This document shows, piece after piece, positions 1 to 8,011 of a DNA stretch of 64,000 bases. Below the pieces are notes generated by a model. It was not told the origin of the DNA. It was given only the letters and a program-made list of their open reading frames with translations, and made no database searches. Source of the stretch: CAG-390 sp045531455 (GTDB taxonomy: Bacteria > Bacillota > Clostridia > Oscillospirales > CAG-272). Made by a program: the position numbers and the translations under genes. Each line of letters begins with the position of its first letter. Position 1 is the first letter of the stretch. The stretch covers positions 1 through 64,000 of the forward strand of contig JAZSEA010000011.1 in NCBI GenBank assembly GCA_045531455.1, read 5' to 3'.

Positions 1-30
1 GGCGTGATACTCCGTTAAGAGTATCACGCC
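1..30 (-). terminator. Perfect hairpin, probable terminator stem
   Basis: A perfect 12-bp inverted repeat (GGCGTGATACTC, loop CGTTAA, GAGTATCACGCC) lies directly downstream of the minus-strand gene at 57-950. It is most likely the stem of that gene's terminator. The expected T tract would lie to the left of position 1, outside the window, so this cannot be confirmed. Confidence 0.5.
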
Positions 31-56
31 AATGGGCAGCCTGTTTTGTTATGATG

Positions 57-950
57 TTATTGACCGCTGATCTCAAACTCCGCCCAAAGCATGCAATGGT
101 CGGAATAGCTACGGCTTACGTAACCCGAGGAAACTTCCTTGAAGGAGTCCGAGTATACGATATTGTCGATCGGGCTCTTGCTCGAGGGGAAGGTGGGATA
201 ATTGCGGATCTCGTTGTTGATGAGATTACCGCCGATGACTCTGAATTCGGTGAAATCAGCGGTGTTGAAGTCACCCGTGATTATGTAATTCTTGCAGCCA
301 TCGGTCTTTTCGGCGACCTCAAGGAACTGAAGTCCTCGGAGGCTCTTGTCCTCAAAGGAAAGATGGGTGTTGAAGAAATCGAGCTGAACACCGCCGAGGT
401 CGATTACGGCGTGACCGAGGGATCTTGCTTCCTTATCCCAGGATTCAAGCGGAATGACCTCCGAGGAGATGATCGGATACTTCGAGAGAATGAGAGTACC
501 GTACTGACCGCCCTGATAGTCGATCGCGCGTACGAAAACGTAGTAGGGCATATCTGCCGCCTCGGCGAGCATTCTGGGCTGATCGATGTAGTTCGAACGC
601 TTGGTTCTCTTGTCGACCTCCTGCAGACCGACTATGTCGAGATTCTGCGCTTTGATGACCTCTGCGATGGTATTGAGGTTGAGATTTGCGTCTGCGGCGT
701 GCTTGATGTTGTAGCTGCCGATTCTGATCGTCTTGGGCATTGAAATTTCCTCCTTGGTTGTTTCTGGCGCGGATGTTGTGATCTCCTCCGTGGTTACCTC
801 GAGGGTAGTTTCCTCGATCTCGGACGATTCGGGAGCGGGAGCTTCGGTCGTCGTGTCCGAGGTCTCGGGAGCCTCTGTCTTCTCGCAGGAGCAGAGAAGA
901 GCGGTGAGCGAGAGAAGGAGAAGGGCAAAAATGATAGAAATGCGTTTCAT
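57..950 (-). CDS. Secreted endonuclease/exonuclease/phosphatase-family lipoprotein
   Basis: 297 aa. The N-terminus is a lipoprotein signal peptide ending in an LCSC lipobox (Cys22), followed by a Thr/Glu/Pro-rich linker to about residue 68. The rest is an endonuclease/exonuclease/phosphatase (DNase I-like) fold. The visible motifs are YNIKHA, LQEVD (metal-binding Glu), NTHL, GDFNT, PIDNI and a terminal SDH. Members of this Mg-dependent superfamily cleave phosphodiesters or phosphate esters of DNA, lipids or sugars; the substrate here cannot be told. It probably acts on the outer face of the membrane. The gene stands alone with its own promoter and diverges from the oxidoreductase gene. Confidence 0.85.
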   Translation of the reverse strand: MKRISIIFALLLLSLTALLCSCEKTEAPETSDTTTEAPAPESSEIEETTLEVTTEEITTSAPETTKEEISMPKTIRIGSYNIKHAADANLNLNTIAEVIKAQNLDIVGLQEVDKRTKRSNYIDQPRMLAEAADMPYYVFVRAIDYQGGQYGTLILSKYPIISSEVIPLESWDKEARSLGHAVIDLGGVQLDFFNTHLSFEDKSLRGLQFLEVAEKTDGCKNYIITGDFNTADFTEFRVIGGNLINNEIRNYPTFPSSKSPIDNIVYSDSFKEVSSGYVSRSYSDHCMLWAEFEISGQ

Positions 951-981
951 ATTGTCGCCGTCCTTTTGTTATTCTGCTGTT

Positions 982-1010
982 ATTATAGCTTACCGAAGCG
1001 TTTTTGTCAA
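982..1010 (-). promoter_or_regulatory. Sigma-A promoter of the EEP lipoprotein gene
   Basis: On the minus strand, TTGACA (1005-1010) and TATAAT (982-987) are separated by 17 bp. This is a full consensus match about 35 bases upstream of the start codon. It lies back to back with the divergent promoter at 1018-1046. Confidence 0.85.
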
Positions 1011-1017
1011 GTCATTA

Positions 1018-1046
1018 TTGACTTTTTCTTCCGCGGGTGGTATAAT
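1018..1046 (+). promoter_or_regulatory. Sigma-A promoter of the FAD oxidoreductase gene
   Basis: TTGACT (1018-1023), a 17-bp spacer and TATAAT (1041-1046). The -35 boxes of this promoter and the divergent one are only 7 bp apart, so the two may compete for polymerase. Confidence 0.85.
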
Positions 1047-1081
1047 TATGATGTTAAATTTTGTTTTCAAGGAGAGCTTAC

Positions 1082-2416
1082 ATGGCTGATTGCATTATGT
1101 ATCAGAGCAACGTGCCCGTTGTCCGCGAATGCGACGTTCTTGTCGTAGGTGCGGGACCCGCGGGCGTATGCGCCGCCGTATCCGCGGCAAGAGAGGGAGC
1201 GAAGGTTATTCTTTGCGAGCGTTACGGCTCGGTCGGCGGTATGCTGACTATGGGCAACGTCGATCCCATCCTCGGCGAGGTCGGCGGAGGAACCTATTAT
1301 GACGAGATAGTAAGAAGACTTGCCGAGATAGATAAAGGCAGCGTTCCGACAACGGGAACGAGGATCGGACGTGAGGTGCCCGTCAACCGTGAGGTAGCCA
1401 AGATCGTCCTCGACAGAATGATATCCGATGCGGGCGTTGAGCTCTGGGTCGGCGCGGCTTTCGTTGATTCGCTTGTTGAAAATGGCAAGGTCACGGGCGC
1501 AATCTTCGCAACGCAGAACGGTCTCCGCGCGATCCGCGCGAAGGTGACGGTCGACTCCACGGGTGACGCTTGCGTTGCCGCCGCTGCGGGTGCCGAGATC
1601 GAGATCGGACGCGAATCGGACGGCGGACTCCAGCCGATGACACTTGAATTTACCGTGACAGGCGTTGACGAGAGCATTGCCATCAGCGTCTGGGGTGGTA
1701 GCGACCCGATCAAGATCCCCGCGGGCGAGTTTGCGGGTATGGAATACCGCGAGCTTTGCAAGCAGAAGAACCGCGAGGGCGAGCTTCCCGAGTTTGTTAC
1801 CATCGTAAGACTCCACAGAACCTCACGCCCCGGAGAGCGTTCCGTCAACGCAACTCAGGTCAACGACCTTTCTCCCCTCGATCCCTCGGATATGGGCAAG
1901 GCAGAGCTCGAGCTCCGCGACCAGATCAAGAAGTGCGTCGACTTCCTTCAGAAATATATCCCCGGATTTGAGAATTGCTCGATAAAGGCATCGGCTGACA
2001 CGGTCGGAGTACGCGAGTCGAGAAGAGTCCGCGGTGTTGAATACATTGTCGACAGCGACGTTGAGAACGGACGCCACCGCGAGGACGGCATCGTTCATAA
2101 CGCGTGGTTCCTGATCGACATCCATAACCCCAAGGGCGGCGGACAGGCAGAGGGGTACTCGAAGCCCGCACAGCCCTACGATATCCCCTACGGCGCGATC
2201 GTCCCGATAAAGACCGACGGACTCCTCATCGCGGGACGTCCCATCTCGGGCACTCACCGCGCGCACGCTTCGTGGAGAGTTATGGCGATCTGCATGGCAA
2301 TGGGCGAAGCCGCGGGAGTTGCGGCATCGAAATGCGTTGCCCTCGGCGTCGAGCCCCGCGACCTCGATCCCAAGGAGATCCGAAAGGTCCTCTCGTCAAG
2401 AGGAGTTGAACTTTAA
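1082..2416 (+). CDS. FAD-dependent oxidoreductase (FAD_oxidored family)
   Basis: 444 aa from the ATG at 1082, chosen because AAGGAG (1069-1074) sits 7 bases upstream; an in-frame TTG at 1061 lacks this. A dinucleotide-binding motif GAGPAG is at residues 23-28, followed by VILCERYGSVGGM, which fits ADP/FAD binding. A second conserved block, GLLIAGRPISGTHRAHASWRVMA near the C-terminus, is typical of this family and closes the FAD site (split here: GLLIAGRPISG, then THRAHASWR). Such proteins are flavin oxidoreductases of mostly unknown substrate in anaerobes. No partner gene is present, as a terminator follows, so the substrate is unassigned. It is presumably cytoplasmic, since no signal peptide is visible. 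Confidence 0.85.
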   Translation: MADCIMYQSNVPVVRECDVLVVGAGPAGVCAAVSAAREGAKVILCERYGSVGGMLTMGNVDPILGEVGGGTYYDEIVRRLAEIDKGSVPTTGTRIGREVPVNREVAKIVLDRMISDAGVELWVGAAFVDSLVENGKVTGAIFATQNGLRAIRAKVTVDSTGDACVAAAAGAEIEIGRESDGGLQPMTLEFTVTGVDESIAISVWGGSDPIKIPAGEFAGMEYRELCKQKNREGELPEFVTIVRLHRTSRPGERSVNATQVNDLSPLDPSDMGKAELELRDQIKKCVDFLQKYIPGFENCSIKASADTVGVRESRRVRGVEYIVDSDVENGRHREDGIVHNAWFLIDIHNPKGGGQAEGYSKPAQPYDIPYGAIVPIKTDGLLIAGRPISGTHRAHASWRVMAICMAMGEAAGVAASKCVALGVEPRDLDPKEIRKVLSSRGVEL

Positions 2417-2425
2417 TATCATAAA

Positions 2426-2456
2426 GGAACAGGCTTTCTCCGCCTGTTCCTTTTTT
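2426..2456 (+). terminator. Intrinsic terminator after the oxidoreductase gene
   Basis: The GGAACAGGC / GCCTGTTCC stem with a 7-base loop is followed by six T residues. Confidence 0.9.
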
Positions 2457-2525
2457 CGACATATTTTCCGTTAATAAATATTTAGAATTGATACACAAAA
2501 TATTTATCCGAGCAAAACACTTGAG

Positions 2526-2534
2526 TGATATAAT
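2526..2534 (+). promoter_or_regulatory. Extended -10 promoter upstream of galK
   Basis: TGATATAAT gives a TGn-extended TATAAT 42 bases before the galK start. No good -35 box is seen at 16-18 bp, so recognition would rest on the extended -10. Confidence 0.6.
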
Positions 2535-2575
2535 AACTTTGAGTAATTTTAACCTTCGACAAAGGAGAAAATAAT

Positions 2576-3871
2576 ATGAATGCATTGACATTAAAAGATA
2601 ATATACTTTCGGGTGCGCTCGACGTACGATTTGCGAAGCTCTACGGCTCGGATGAGTCTGCGCTTGCGCGTCAGAGAGCAAGATACGCCTCCCTCATCGA
2701 CGAATTTGTTTCGCGCTACGGAGAGGATCGCGATATCGCGCTCTTTTCGGTTCCCGGCAGAAGTGAGCTTTCGGGCAATCACACCGACCACAACCACGGC
2801 TGTGTTATCGCAGGCAGTATCGACCTTGATATCATCGCGGTAGCCGCAAAGAACGAGGACAGCGTGATCCGCATCAAGAGCGAGGGCTTCCCCGAGGACG
2901 TTGTTGATACCGACGTATTCAATACCCCCGACGAGGCAAGATTCGGCAAGTCGGACGCTCTTATCGCGGGCGTTGCGGACGGATTCAGATGCCGCGGCTT
3001 CAAGGCGGGCGGATATGATGCCTGCACCACCTCGAGCGTTCTCAAGGGCTCGGGACTTTCCTCTTCCGCAGCTTTCGAGAATATGGTCGGACTCATCATT
3101 TCCCATTTCTATAACTCGGGCGAGGTCGATTTTGTGACCCTCGCGCAGATCTCGCAGTATTCCGAGAACAAATTCTTCGGCAAGCCCTGCGGACTTATGG
3201 ACCAGGTCGCTTGCGCCGCGGGCGGTATCGTTTCGATCGATTTTGCCGACACTTCCGCTCCCATCGTTGAAAAGGTCGATTTCGACCTCACCGAGGCGGG
3301 TTATTGCCTCTGCATCGTAAATACCGGCGGAAACCACGCCGATCTCACGCCCGATTACGCCGCTGTTCCCGCAGAGATGAAGGCTGTTGCGGCTGAGCTC
3401 GGTGCAAGCGTTCTCCGCGAGACCGACCGCGAGGCTCTCATCAAGGCTGTTCCCGCACTCCGCGAGAAGGTGGGCGACAGAGCCATCCTCCGTGCTTTCC
3501 ATTTCTTCGCAGAAAACGACCGCGTAGCAGAGCAGAAGAGCGCGCTGAAGTCGGGCGATCTTGAGAAATATTTCTCGGGCGTACTCGCATCGGGAAGATC
3601 CTCCTTCTGCTATCTCCAGAACGTATATACCACCGCAAACGTATCCGAGCAGGGTCTTTCCCTCGCGCTCAACCTCTGCGAGAGCTATCTCTCTTCGCTT
3701 GATCAGCCCACAGCTTGGCGTGTTCACGGCGGAGGCTTTGCGGGAACAGTTCAGGCATACGTACCTATGTCTGCAGCCGAGGGATTCGTTGCTCTCCTTG
3801 AGAGCGTTTTTGGAGAGGACTCCTGCTACCTGCTCAAGATCAGACTCTCGGGTGCCGTCAGAGTATTCTAA
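2576..3871 (+). CDS. galK: Galactokinase (GHMP kinase)
   Basis: 431 aa, slightly longer than the usual 380-400. It phosphorylates galactose to galactose-1-phosphate in the Leloir pathway. The galactokinase signature GRSELSGNHTDHNHG is at residues 61-75. The GHMP phosphate-binding loop KGSGLSSSAAFEN is at about 157-169, and the C-terminal GGGFAGTVQAYV motif is present. The start is set by AAAGGAG (2561-2567) upstream of ATG. galT and galE are not in the window. The next gene follows after 21 bases without a terminator, so galK probably heads the galK-(membrane protein)-yycJ-rlmH unit. A related GHMP sugar kinase specificity cannot be excluded. Confidence 0.88.
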   Translation: MNALTLKDNILSGALDVRFAKLYGSDESALARQRARYASLIDEFVSRYGEDRDIALFSVPGRSELSGNHTDHNHGCVIAGSIDLDIIAVAAKNEDSVIRIKSEGFPEDVVDTDVFNTPDEARFGKSDALIAGVADGFRCRGFKAGGYDACTTSSVLKGSGLSSSAAFENMVGLIISHFYNSGEVDFVTLAQISQYSENKFFGKPCGLMDQVACAAGGIVSIDFADTSAPIVEKVDFDLTEAGYCLCIVNTGGNHADLTPDYAAVPAEMKAVAAELGASVLRETDREALIKAVPALREKVGDRAILRAFHFFAENDRVAEQKSALKSGDLEKYFSGVLASGRSSFCYLQNVYTTANVSEQGLSLALNLCESYLSSLDQPTAWRVHGGGFAGTVQAYVPMSAAEGFVALLESVFGEDSCYLLKIRLSGAVRVF

Positions 3872-3892
3872 ATATCGAAAGGAACGTCCGTT

Positions 3893-4300
3893 ATGAAAAA
3901 AGGACAAAATTCAAAGCCGCAGAGCGTATCCGAGGCGGTAAACGCCTTTAATTGGAAGCGTTTGCTCCTTCTTGTACTCTTTAGTGCGATCTCGCTCGGA
4001 CTTTACTTCTATCTTATCAATTTTCCCTTCTGGAAGGTCGTCGTTATCGCTTACGTTGCGGTTGCATCGATCCTCATTATCGCGTACTTCATCATCAACC
4101 GCGCATTCACGGGAAGCGGCGTGACATATGAGATGCTCCCCGATACTATGACGCACGATGAAAAAGAGGAATACCTCGCCGACGTTGCAGAGCGCGAACG
4201 CCGCTCGAGACCGCTTCTGATGGTCATTTTCCCCGTTGTTATCACGCTTCTTGTCGACCTCTTCCGTCTCTTTGTGCTCGACGGTCTGCTCGGTAAATAA
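3893..4300 (+). CDS. Small membrane protein of unknown function
   Basis: 135 aa, unrecognised. Hydrophobic segments at about residues 24-42, 47-69 and 107-128 suggest three membrane spans. A charged stretch rich in Glu/Asp/Arg (about 85-104) lies between spans two and three. The start has AAAGGA upstream. The stop codon overlaps the next ATG (TAATG at 4298-4302), so translation is probably coupled to the YycJ-like hydrolase gene. Confidence 0.75.
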   Translation: MKKGQNSKPQSVSEAVNAFNWKRLLLLVLFSAISLGLYFYLINFPFWKVVVIAYVAVASILIIAYFIINRAFTGSGVTYEMLPDTMTHDEKEEYLADVAERERRSRPLLMVIFPVVITLLVDLFRLFVLDGLLGK

Positions 4301-5070
4301 TGAGTGAATTGACAATAGGCACGCTTTGCTCGGGCTCGAAGGGCAACTGCACCCTTGTGAAATATTGCGACACCGCGATCCTTGTTGATGCGGGACGCTC
4401 GACAAAGTACATAAAGACCGCTCTTGCATCGGTCGGGCTCACCCCCGAGGATATCTCCGCGATCTTTCTGACCCATTCTCACAGCGATCATACCTCCGCC
4501 CTCAAGGTCTGGAGCTCGCATTATCATACCCCCGTCCATGCAAGTGCCGCAGTATGCGCCGATCTCGAGAGCAAATGCCGCGAGGTGCTTGTCGATCATC
4601 CGATAATATTTGAGGAGAGAGTCGGTGATATCTCTGTGAAAAGCTTCCCGACGGATCACGATTCCTTCGGCTCGGTCGGCTACAGATTTGATGCCGGGGA
4701 GAGAAGCGTTGGCATCGCAACCGACCTCGGTCACGTTACAGACCGCGTCCGCGAGGGGCTTTGCGGCTGTGAGGCTGCCGTTATCGAGTCGAATCACGAC
4801 GTTGATATGCTCATCCGCGGTCCATACCCTCCCGAGCTCAAGCAGAGAATACTCTCGCGCTTCGGTCACCTTTCCAATGAAAGCGGAGCGGAATTTGCGA
4901 GATTTCTTGCCGATAACGGAACGACAAGGCTTCTGCTTGCGCATCTTTCCGAGATAAACAACACCCCCGAGCTTGCTTACCGCGCATCGAGAACGGCTCT
5001 TTCGGATATTCTCGACAGAGTCGAGCTTTCGGTCGCTGAGCCCGCGGTGCCCGTATTATTCAATCTTTAA
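4300..5070 (+). CDS. yycJ: MBL-fold metallo-hydrolase, YycJ/WalJ family
   Basis: 256 aa. The N-terminus LCSGSKGNCTLVK and the metal motif THSHSDH (residues 59-65) are typical of the YycJ/VicX branch of metallo-beta-lactamase-fold hydrolases; further metal ligands lie in TDHDSFGS and IESNHD. In Bacillus and Streptococcus this gene is associated with the WalRK cell-wall regulon and the protein has been linked to nuclease activity; the exact role is unsettled. The start overlaps the upstream stop by one base, and rlmH follows after 12 bases. The yycJ-rlmH neighbourhood recalls Bacillus, although walRK itself is not here. Confidence 0.85.
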   Translation: MSELTIGTLCSGSKGNCTLVKYCDTAILVDAGRSTKYIKTALASVGLTPEDISAIFLTHSHSDHTSALKVWSSHYHTPVHASAAVCADLESKCREVLVDHPIIFEERVGDISVKSFPTDHDSFGSVGYRFDAGERSVGIATDLGHVTDRVREGLCGCEAAVIESNHDVDMLIRGPYPPELKQRILSRFGHLSNESGAEFARFLADNGTTRLLLAHLSEINNTPELAYRASRTALSDILDRVELSVAEPAVPVLFNL

Positions 5071-5082
5071 GAGGAATATAAA

Positions 5083-5562
5083 TTGATCAATTTAAAAATT
5101 ATCGCCCTCGGCAATATAAAGGAACAATATCTCCGAGATGCCGCCGCAGAGTACGTAAAAAGACTCGGCGCATTCGCGAAGGTTGAGCTTTGCGAGCTCA
5201 AGGAGGCGCGGCTTCCCGATAATCCCTCGCAGAGCCATATAGATGCCGCTCTTGAGGACGAGGCGCAGAGAATACTTGCCGCCATCCCTCCGAGATCACA
5301 CGTTATCGCGCTTGCGATCGAGGGGAAGCAGATGTCGAGCGAGGATTTTGCATCGCATATCGAAAGCGTCACACAGACTGCGTCAACACTCTGCCTTATA
5401 ATCGGAAGCTCACACGGACTTTCCGCAAAGGTTAAAAATGCGGCGGACTATAAGCTTTCGGTATCGAAAATGACCTTCCCTCATCAGCTTTTCCGCGTGA
5501 TGCTTCTCGAATCGGTCTACCGCTCCTTTAATATAATCAAAGGAACAAAATATCACAAGTGA
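5083..5562 (+). CDS. rlmH: 23S rRNA (pseudouridine-1915 N3) methyltransferase
   Basis: 159 aa, the usual length for this SPOUT enzyme, which methylates pseudouridine 1915 in helix 69 of 23S rRNA. The C-terminal trefoil-knot block LIIGSSHGLS and the tail MTFPHQLFRVMLLESVYRSF (20 residues) are diagnostic, as is LAIEGKQMSSEDFA. The start appears to be TTG at 5083, with GAGG upstream and the characteristic N-terminus INLKIIALGNIKE directly after it. Confidence 0.95.
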   Translation: MINLKIIALGNIKEQYLRDAAAEYVKRLGAFAKVELCELKEARLPDNPSQSHIDAALEDEAQRILAAIPPRSHVIALAIEGKQMSSEDFASHIESVTQTASTLCLIIGSSHGLSAKVKNAADYKLSVSKMTFPHQLFRVMLLESVYRSFNIIKGTKYHK

Positions 5563-5591
5563 TATTATTCAGATAAATTTTGGAGTAAAAT

Positions 5592-7844
5592 ATGCGTTTA
5601 TTCAATGAAATTGCAAAAAGAGGAGTTGCTCTGCTTTTGCTTGCGGCAACCGCCTTTGCAACAATTACATACTCGCTCGGGCTTTATGAGATATCCTTCA
5701 TAGACCGCGGCGGAGAGGATGAATTCGACGACGGTACGATACAGGAGATCCTCGGTACCCTCGAGCCGGGAACGAATATTTCGGATTTTACGGGCGACAT
5801 TACCGAAGTTGTTGTCCCTCCCGAAAGCTCGTCTCTTATGACCGATACCTCCGCGCCCTCCACGTCGGATACCGAGGCCGCAACAACGCCGGATACCACA
5901 GCTCCCGACGCTACAACCGAAGGCGACGAGCCCATCGTCCCGAGCGGTCCGAGCACGCTTGCCGATCTGCTTTCTGCGGGATATAAGATCACTTGGGAGG
6001 ATTATGATCCCGATATGCAGCTTGCGGAGCTGACTCTCGATTTCGAGGGAAGCGATCAGTATACCCTCGGTAGCTACAAGAAGGTCCGCGTCAAGATGAA
6101 GCTGAATTACGGCGAGGCACACCGCGAGATCGCGACTTATCAAATTCAGAATCAGACGCGTCCCGCTCTTGAAATGTACATGGGATACATCATTATTGAT
6201 TCGGGAATCGGAGACGTCATCTCCGGCATCGACGACAGACTTTACGAGCAGGAGGACCGAGTAAGTATTTATACCTCGACCGGTAAGCTGATCGGAATCT
6301 ATCCCGGCGACGAGATCATCCCTGCCTATACCCGCGACCGCTCCGACAGACCCGTGTTCTATTACAACGGCAAGTATTACTATCTTGACGAGGCGACGGG
6401 AAGATTCGAGCTTTCTGATTTCAAGGATGCCCGCGACAGCAGAGGACTCTACTTTGACTACAATCCCGATTTCGGTAAAGCCGACGGAAGATATAAGATC
6501 TACAGCACTTGGCAGGAGATCACCGAGACCTTCGAGATCCACGATACCTCGAACTATTATACAAGATACGGCGTTGACAGCCGCTTGGCTGAACAGCTTT
6601 ATCTCTATTTCCCAAAGTTTGCCGAGCAGATTTCCTATACCTTCGACAACGGAAAATATTATAACCGACTTTTCGCCAATAAGCTCAAGGAAGTCATAAA
6701 GGGTGTTGAATCGGGTGAGATCACAAGACCTCCCGAGACCACCGAGGAACCCGAGACCTCTGAAGTACCCGAAACTACGGTCGAACCCGAAACTACGGTT
6801 GCACCCGAAACTACGGTTGCACCCGAAACTACCGTTGCGCCCGAAACTACGGTTGCACCCGAAACTACGGTCGCACCCGAAACCACGGTCGAGCCCGAAA
6901 CTACGGTTGAGCCCGAAACCACGGTTGAACCCGAGACTACGGTTGAGCCCGAAACTACAGTCGAGCCCGAAATTACGCATACCTTTACCGAGGAAACCAC
7001 AGCGGTACCTCCGCAGGCGAGAAGCATCATTGCAACATCTCCTGAGGATGCGGACGGCAATGGCATCCCCGACAGCATTACGCTTGATATCAAGTATAAC
7101 GCCTACCGCTTTACCTACCGTGCATCCGAGCCCAAGGTCGATCTTTCCAAGACGGTTACTAATAAGTATACCTATAACGGCTATATCACGCAGACGATCA
7201 GCTGGAAGACCGATTTCAAATATGCTAAGGCGTATAACTTCAGCGAGGAGCGTGCGTATACCGTTGACGCGAACGGAATCGTAAAGATCATCAATACTTA
7301 CGGCAACAGCGCGGCATATCTCTACAACACGTATCGTGCGGAAAGCGGAGAAGGCTCATTCTACCGATTCCAGTACTATACCGAGCCCTTTGAATGTGAC
7401 GAATATATGCTTGGTCACTATTTCTACGATGACGGACTTATCAGAATGCGAGTCGTAGAGAGACTTCCGCATAAGCTCGATATCTACGAGGACGACTATG
7501 AGGTCCTCCTTGACAAAAACGGCAAGCGTGTCTCGATGATCCCCGAAGGATATACACTCGTTTCCTATTCGGACAGCATATTCCTTCTCGAGCGTAACGG
7601 CAGATACGGATACTACCACCGCGACGGCTACTGGGTGGCACAGCCGATCTATACCTATGCCGCACCCTTCATCGAGGGTCTTGCAGTACTCGGATATGAG
7701 GGCGGAAACAAGGGCGTTATCGACGTCGACGGAAATATCGTCATCCCCTTCCGATACATGTCGATATCGAATGCATCCACGGGACTTTTCGCCTGCTTCA
7801 GCACCTCCGACGGCTGGAAGGTTTTTGCGAAGGTCTCGAAGTGA
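5592..7844 (+). CDS. Exported WG-repeat-like surface protein with PETTV tandem repeat
   Basis: 750 aa. One N-terminal hydrophobic segment (about residues 10-29) acts as signal anchor or signal peptide; no lipobox is visible. A Ser/Thr/Pro-rich linker spans about 75-120. A central domain (about 130-375) of unknown type follows. Residues about 392-462 are a Pro-Glu-Thr-Thr-Val tandem repeat. The C-terminal part ends in WG-like repeats (LERNGRYGYYHRDGYWVAQP and FIEGLAVLGYEGGNKGVID, each up to 20 residues). WG repeats usually occur in surface proteins of unknown binding role. It lies 29 bases after rlmH with no terminator between, and a terminator follows at 7879. Confidence 0.75.
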   Translation: MRLFNEIAKRGVALLLLAATAFATITYSLGLYEISFIDRGGEDEFDDGTIQEILGTLEPGTNISDFTGDITEVVVPPESSSLMTDTSAPSTSDTEAATTPDTTAPDATTEGDEPIVPSGPSTLADLLSAGYKITWEDYDPDMQLAELTLDFEGSDQYTLGSYKKVRVKMKLNYGEAHREIATYQIQNQTRPALEMYMGYIIIDSGIGDVISGIDDRLYEQEDRVSIYTSTGKLIGIYPGDEIIPAYTRDRSDRPVFYYNGKYYYLDEATGRFELSDFKDARDSRGLYFDYNPDFGKADGRYKIYSTWQEITETFEIHDTSNYYTRYGVDSRLAEQLYLYFPKFAEQISYTFDNGKYYNRLFANKLKEVIKGVESGEITRPPETTEEPETSEVPETTVEPETTVAPETTVAPETTVAPETTVAPETTVAPETTVEPETTVEPETTVEPETTVEPETTVEPEITHTFTEETTAVPPQARSIIATSPEDADGNGIPDSITLDIKYNAYRFTYRASEPKVDLSKTVTNKYTYNGYITQTISWKTDFKYAKAYNFSEERAYTVDANGIVKIINTYGNSAAYLYNTYRAESGEGSFYRFQYYTEPFECDEYMLGHYFYDDGLIRMRVVERLPHKLDIYEDDYEVLLDKNGKRVSMIPEGYTLVSYSDSIFLLERNGRYGYYHRDGYWVAQPIYTYAAPFIEGLAVLGYEGGNKGVIDVDGNIVIPFRYMSISNASTGLFACFSTSDGWKVFAKVSK
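6766..6976 (+). repeat. 18-bp coding minisatellite (PETTV[A/E])
   Basis: Eleven near-perfect 18-bp units encode PETTVA or PETTVE, and a twelfth degenerate unit encodes PEIT. Five Ala-type units are adjacent and four Glu-type units follow. Differences between units are mostly synonymous (cgg/cag, act/acc). The segment forms a stalk-like linker between two domains of the exported protein. Confidence 0.9.
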
Positions 7845-7878
7845 TGAACCACGTCATAAAAGCTTAATAAATCAATAC

Positions 7879-7915
7879 AAACCCGCGTTTTTACCAAAAA
7901 GACGCGGGTTTATAT
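7879..7915 (+). terminator. Intrinsic terminator after the WG-repeat gene
   Basis: AAACCCGCGT and ACGCGGGTTT form a 10-bp stem around a loop of 13 bases, followed by the T-rich TATATTTTG. It ends the unit that starts at galK. Confidence 0.85.
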
Positions 7916-7944
7916 TTTGTTAAAAAATAAAGTCTTCTTTTGTC

Positions 7945-7973
7945 TTGATTTGTCGAAGATAATAAGGTATAAT
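7945..7973 (+). promoter_or_regulatory. Sigma-A promoter of the OB-fold lipoprotein gene
   Basis: TTGATT (7945-7950), a 17-bp spacer and TATAAT (7968-7973). Confidence 0.85.
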
Positions 7974-8011
7974 ATTCGGGTCAATTATTAATCCCGAAAG
8001 GAAAAAGAAAA

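Noticed and set aside
6766..6976. Regular repeats considered as a CRISPR array
   Set aside because: Units are contiguous 18-bp coding repeats without unique spacers and no cas genes are present.
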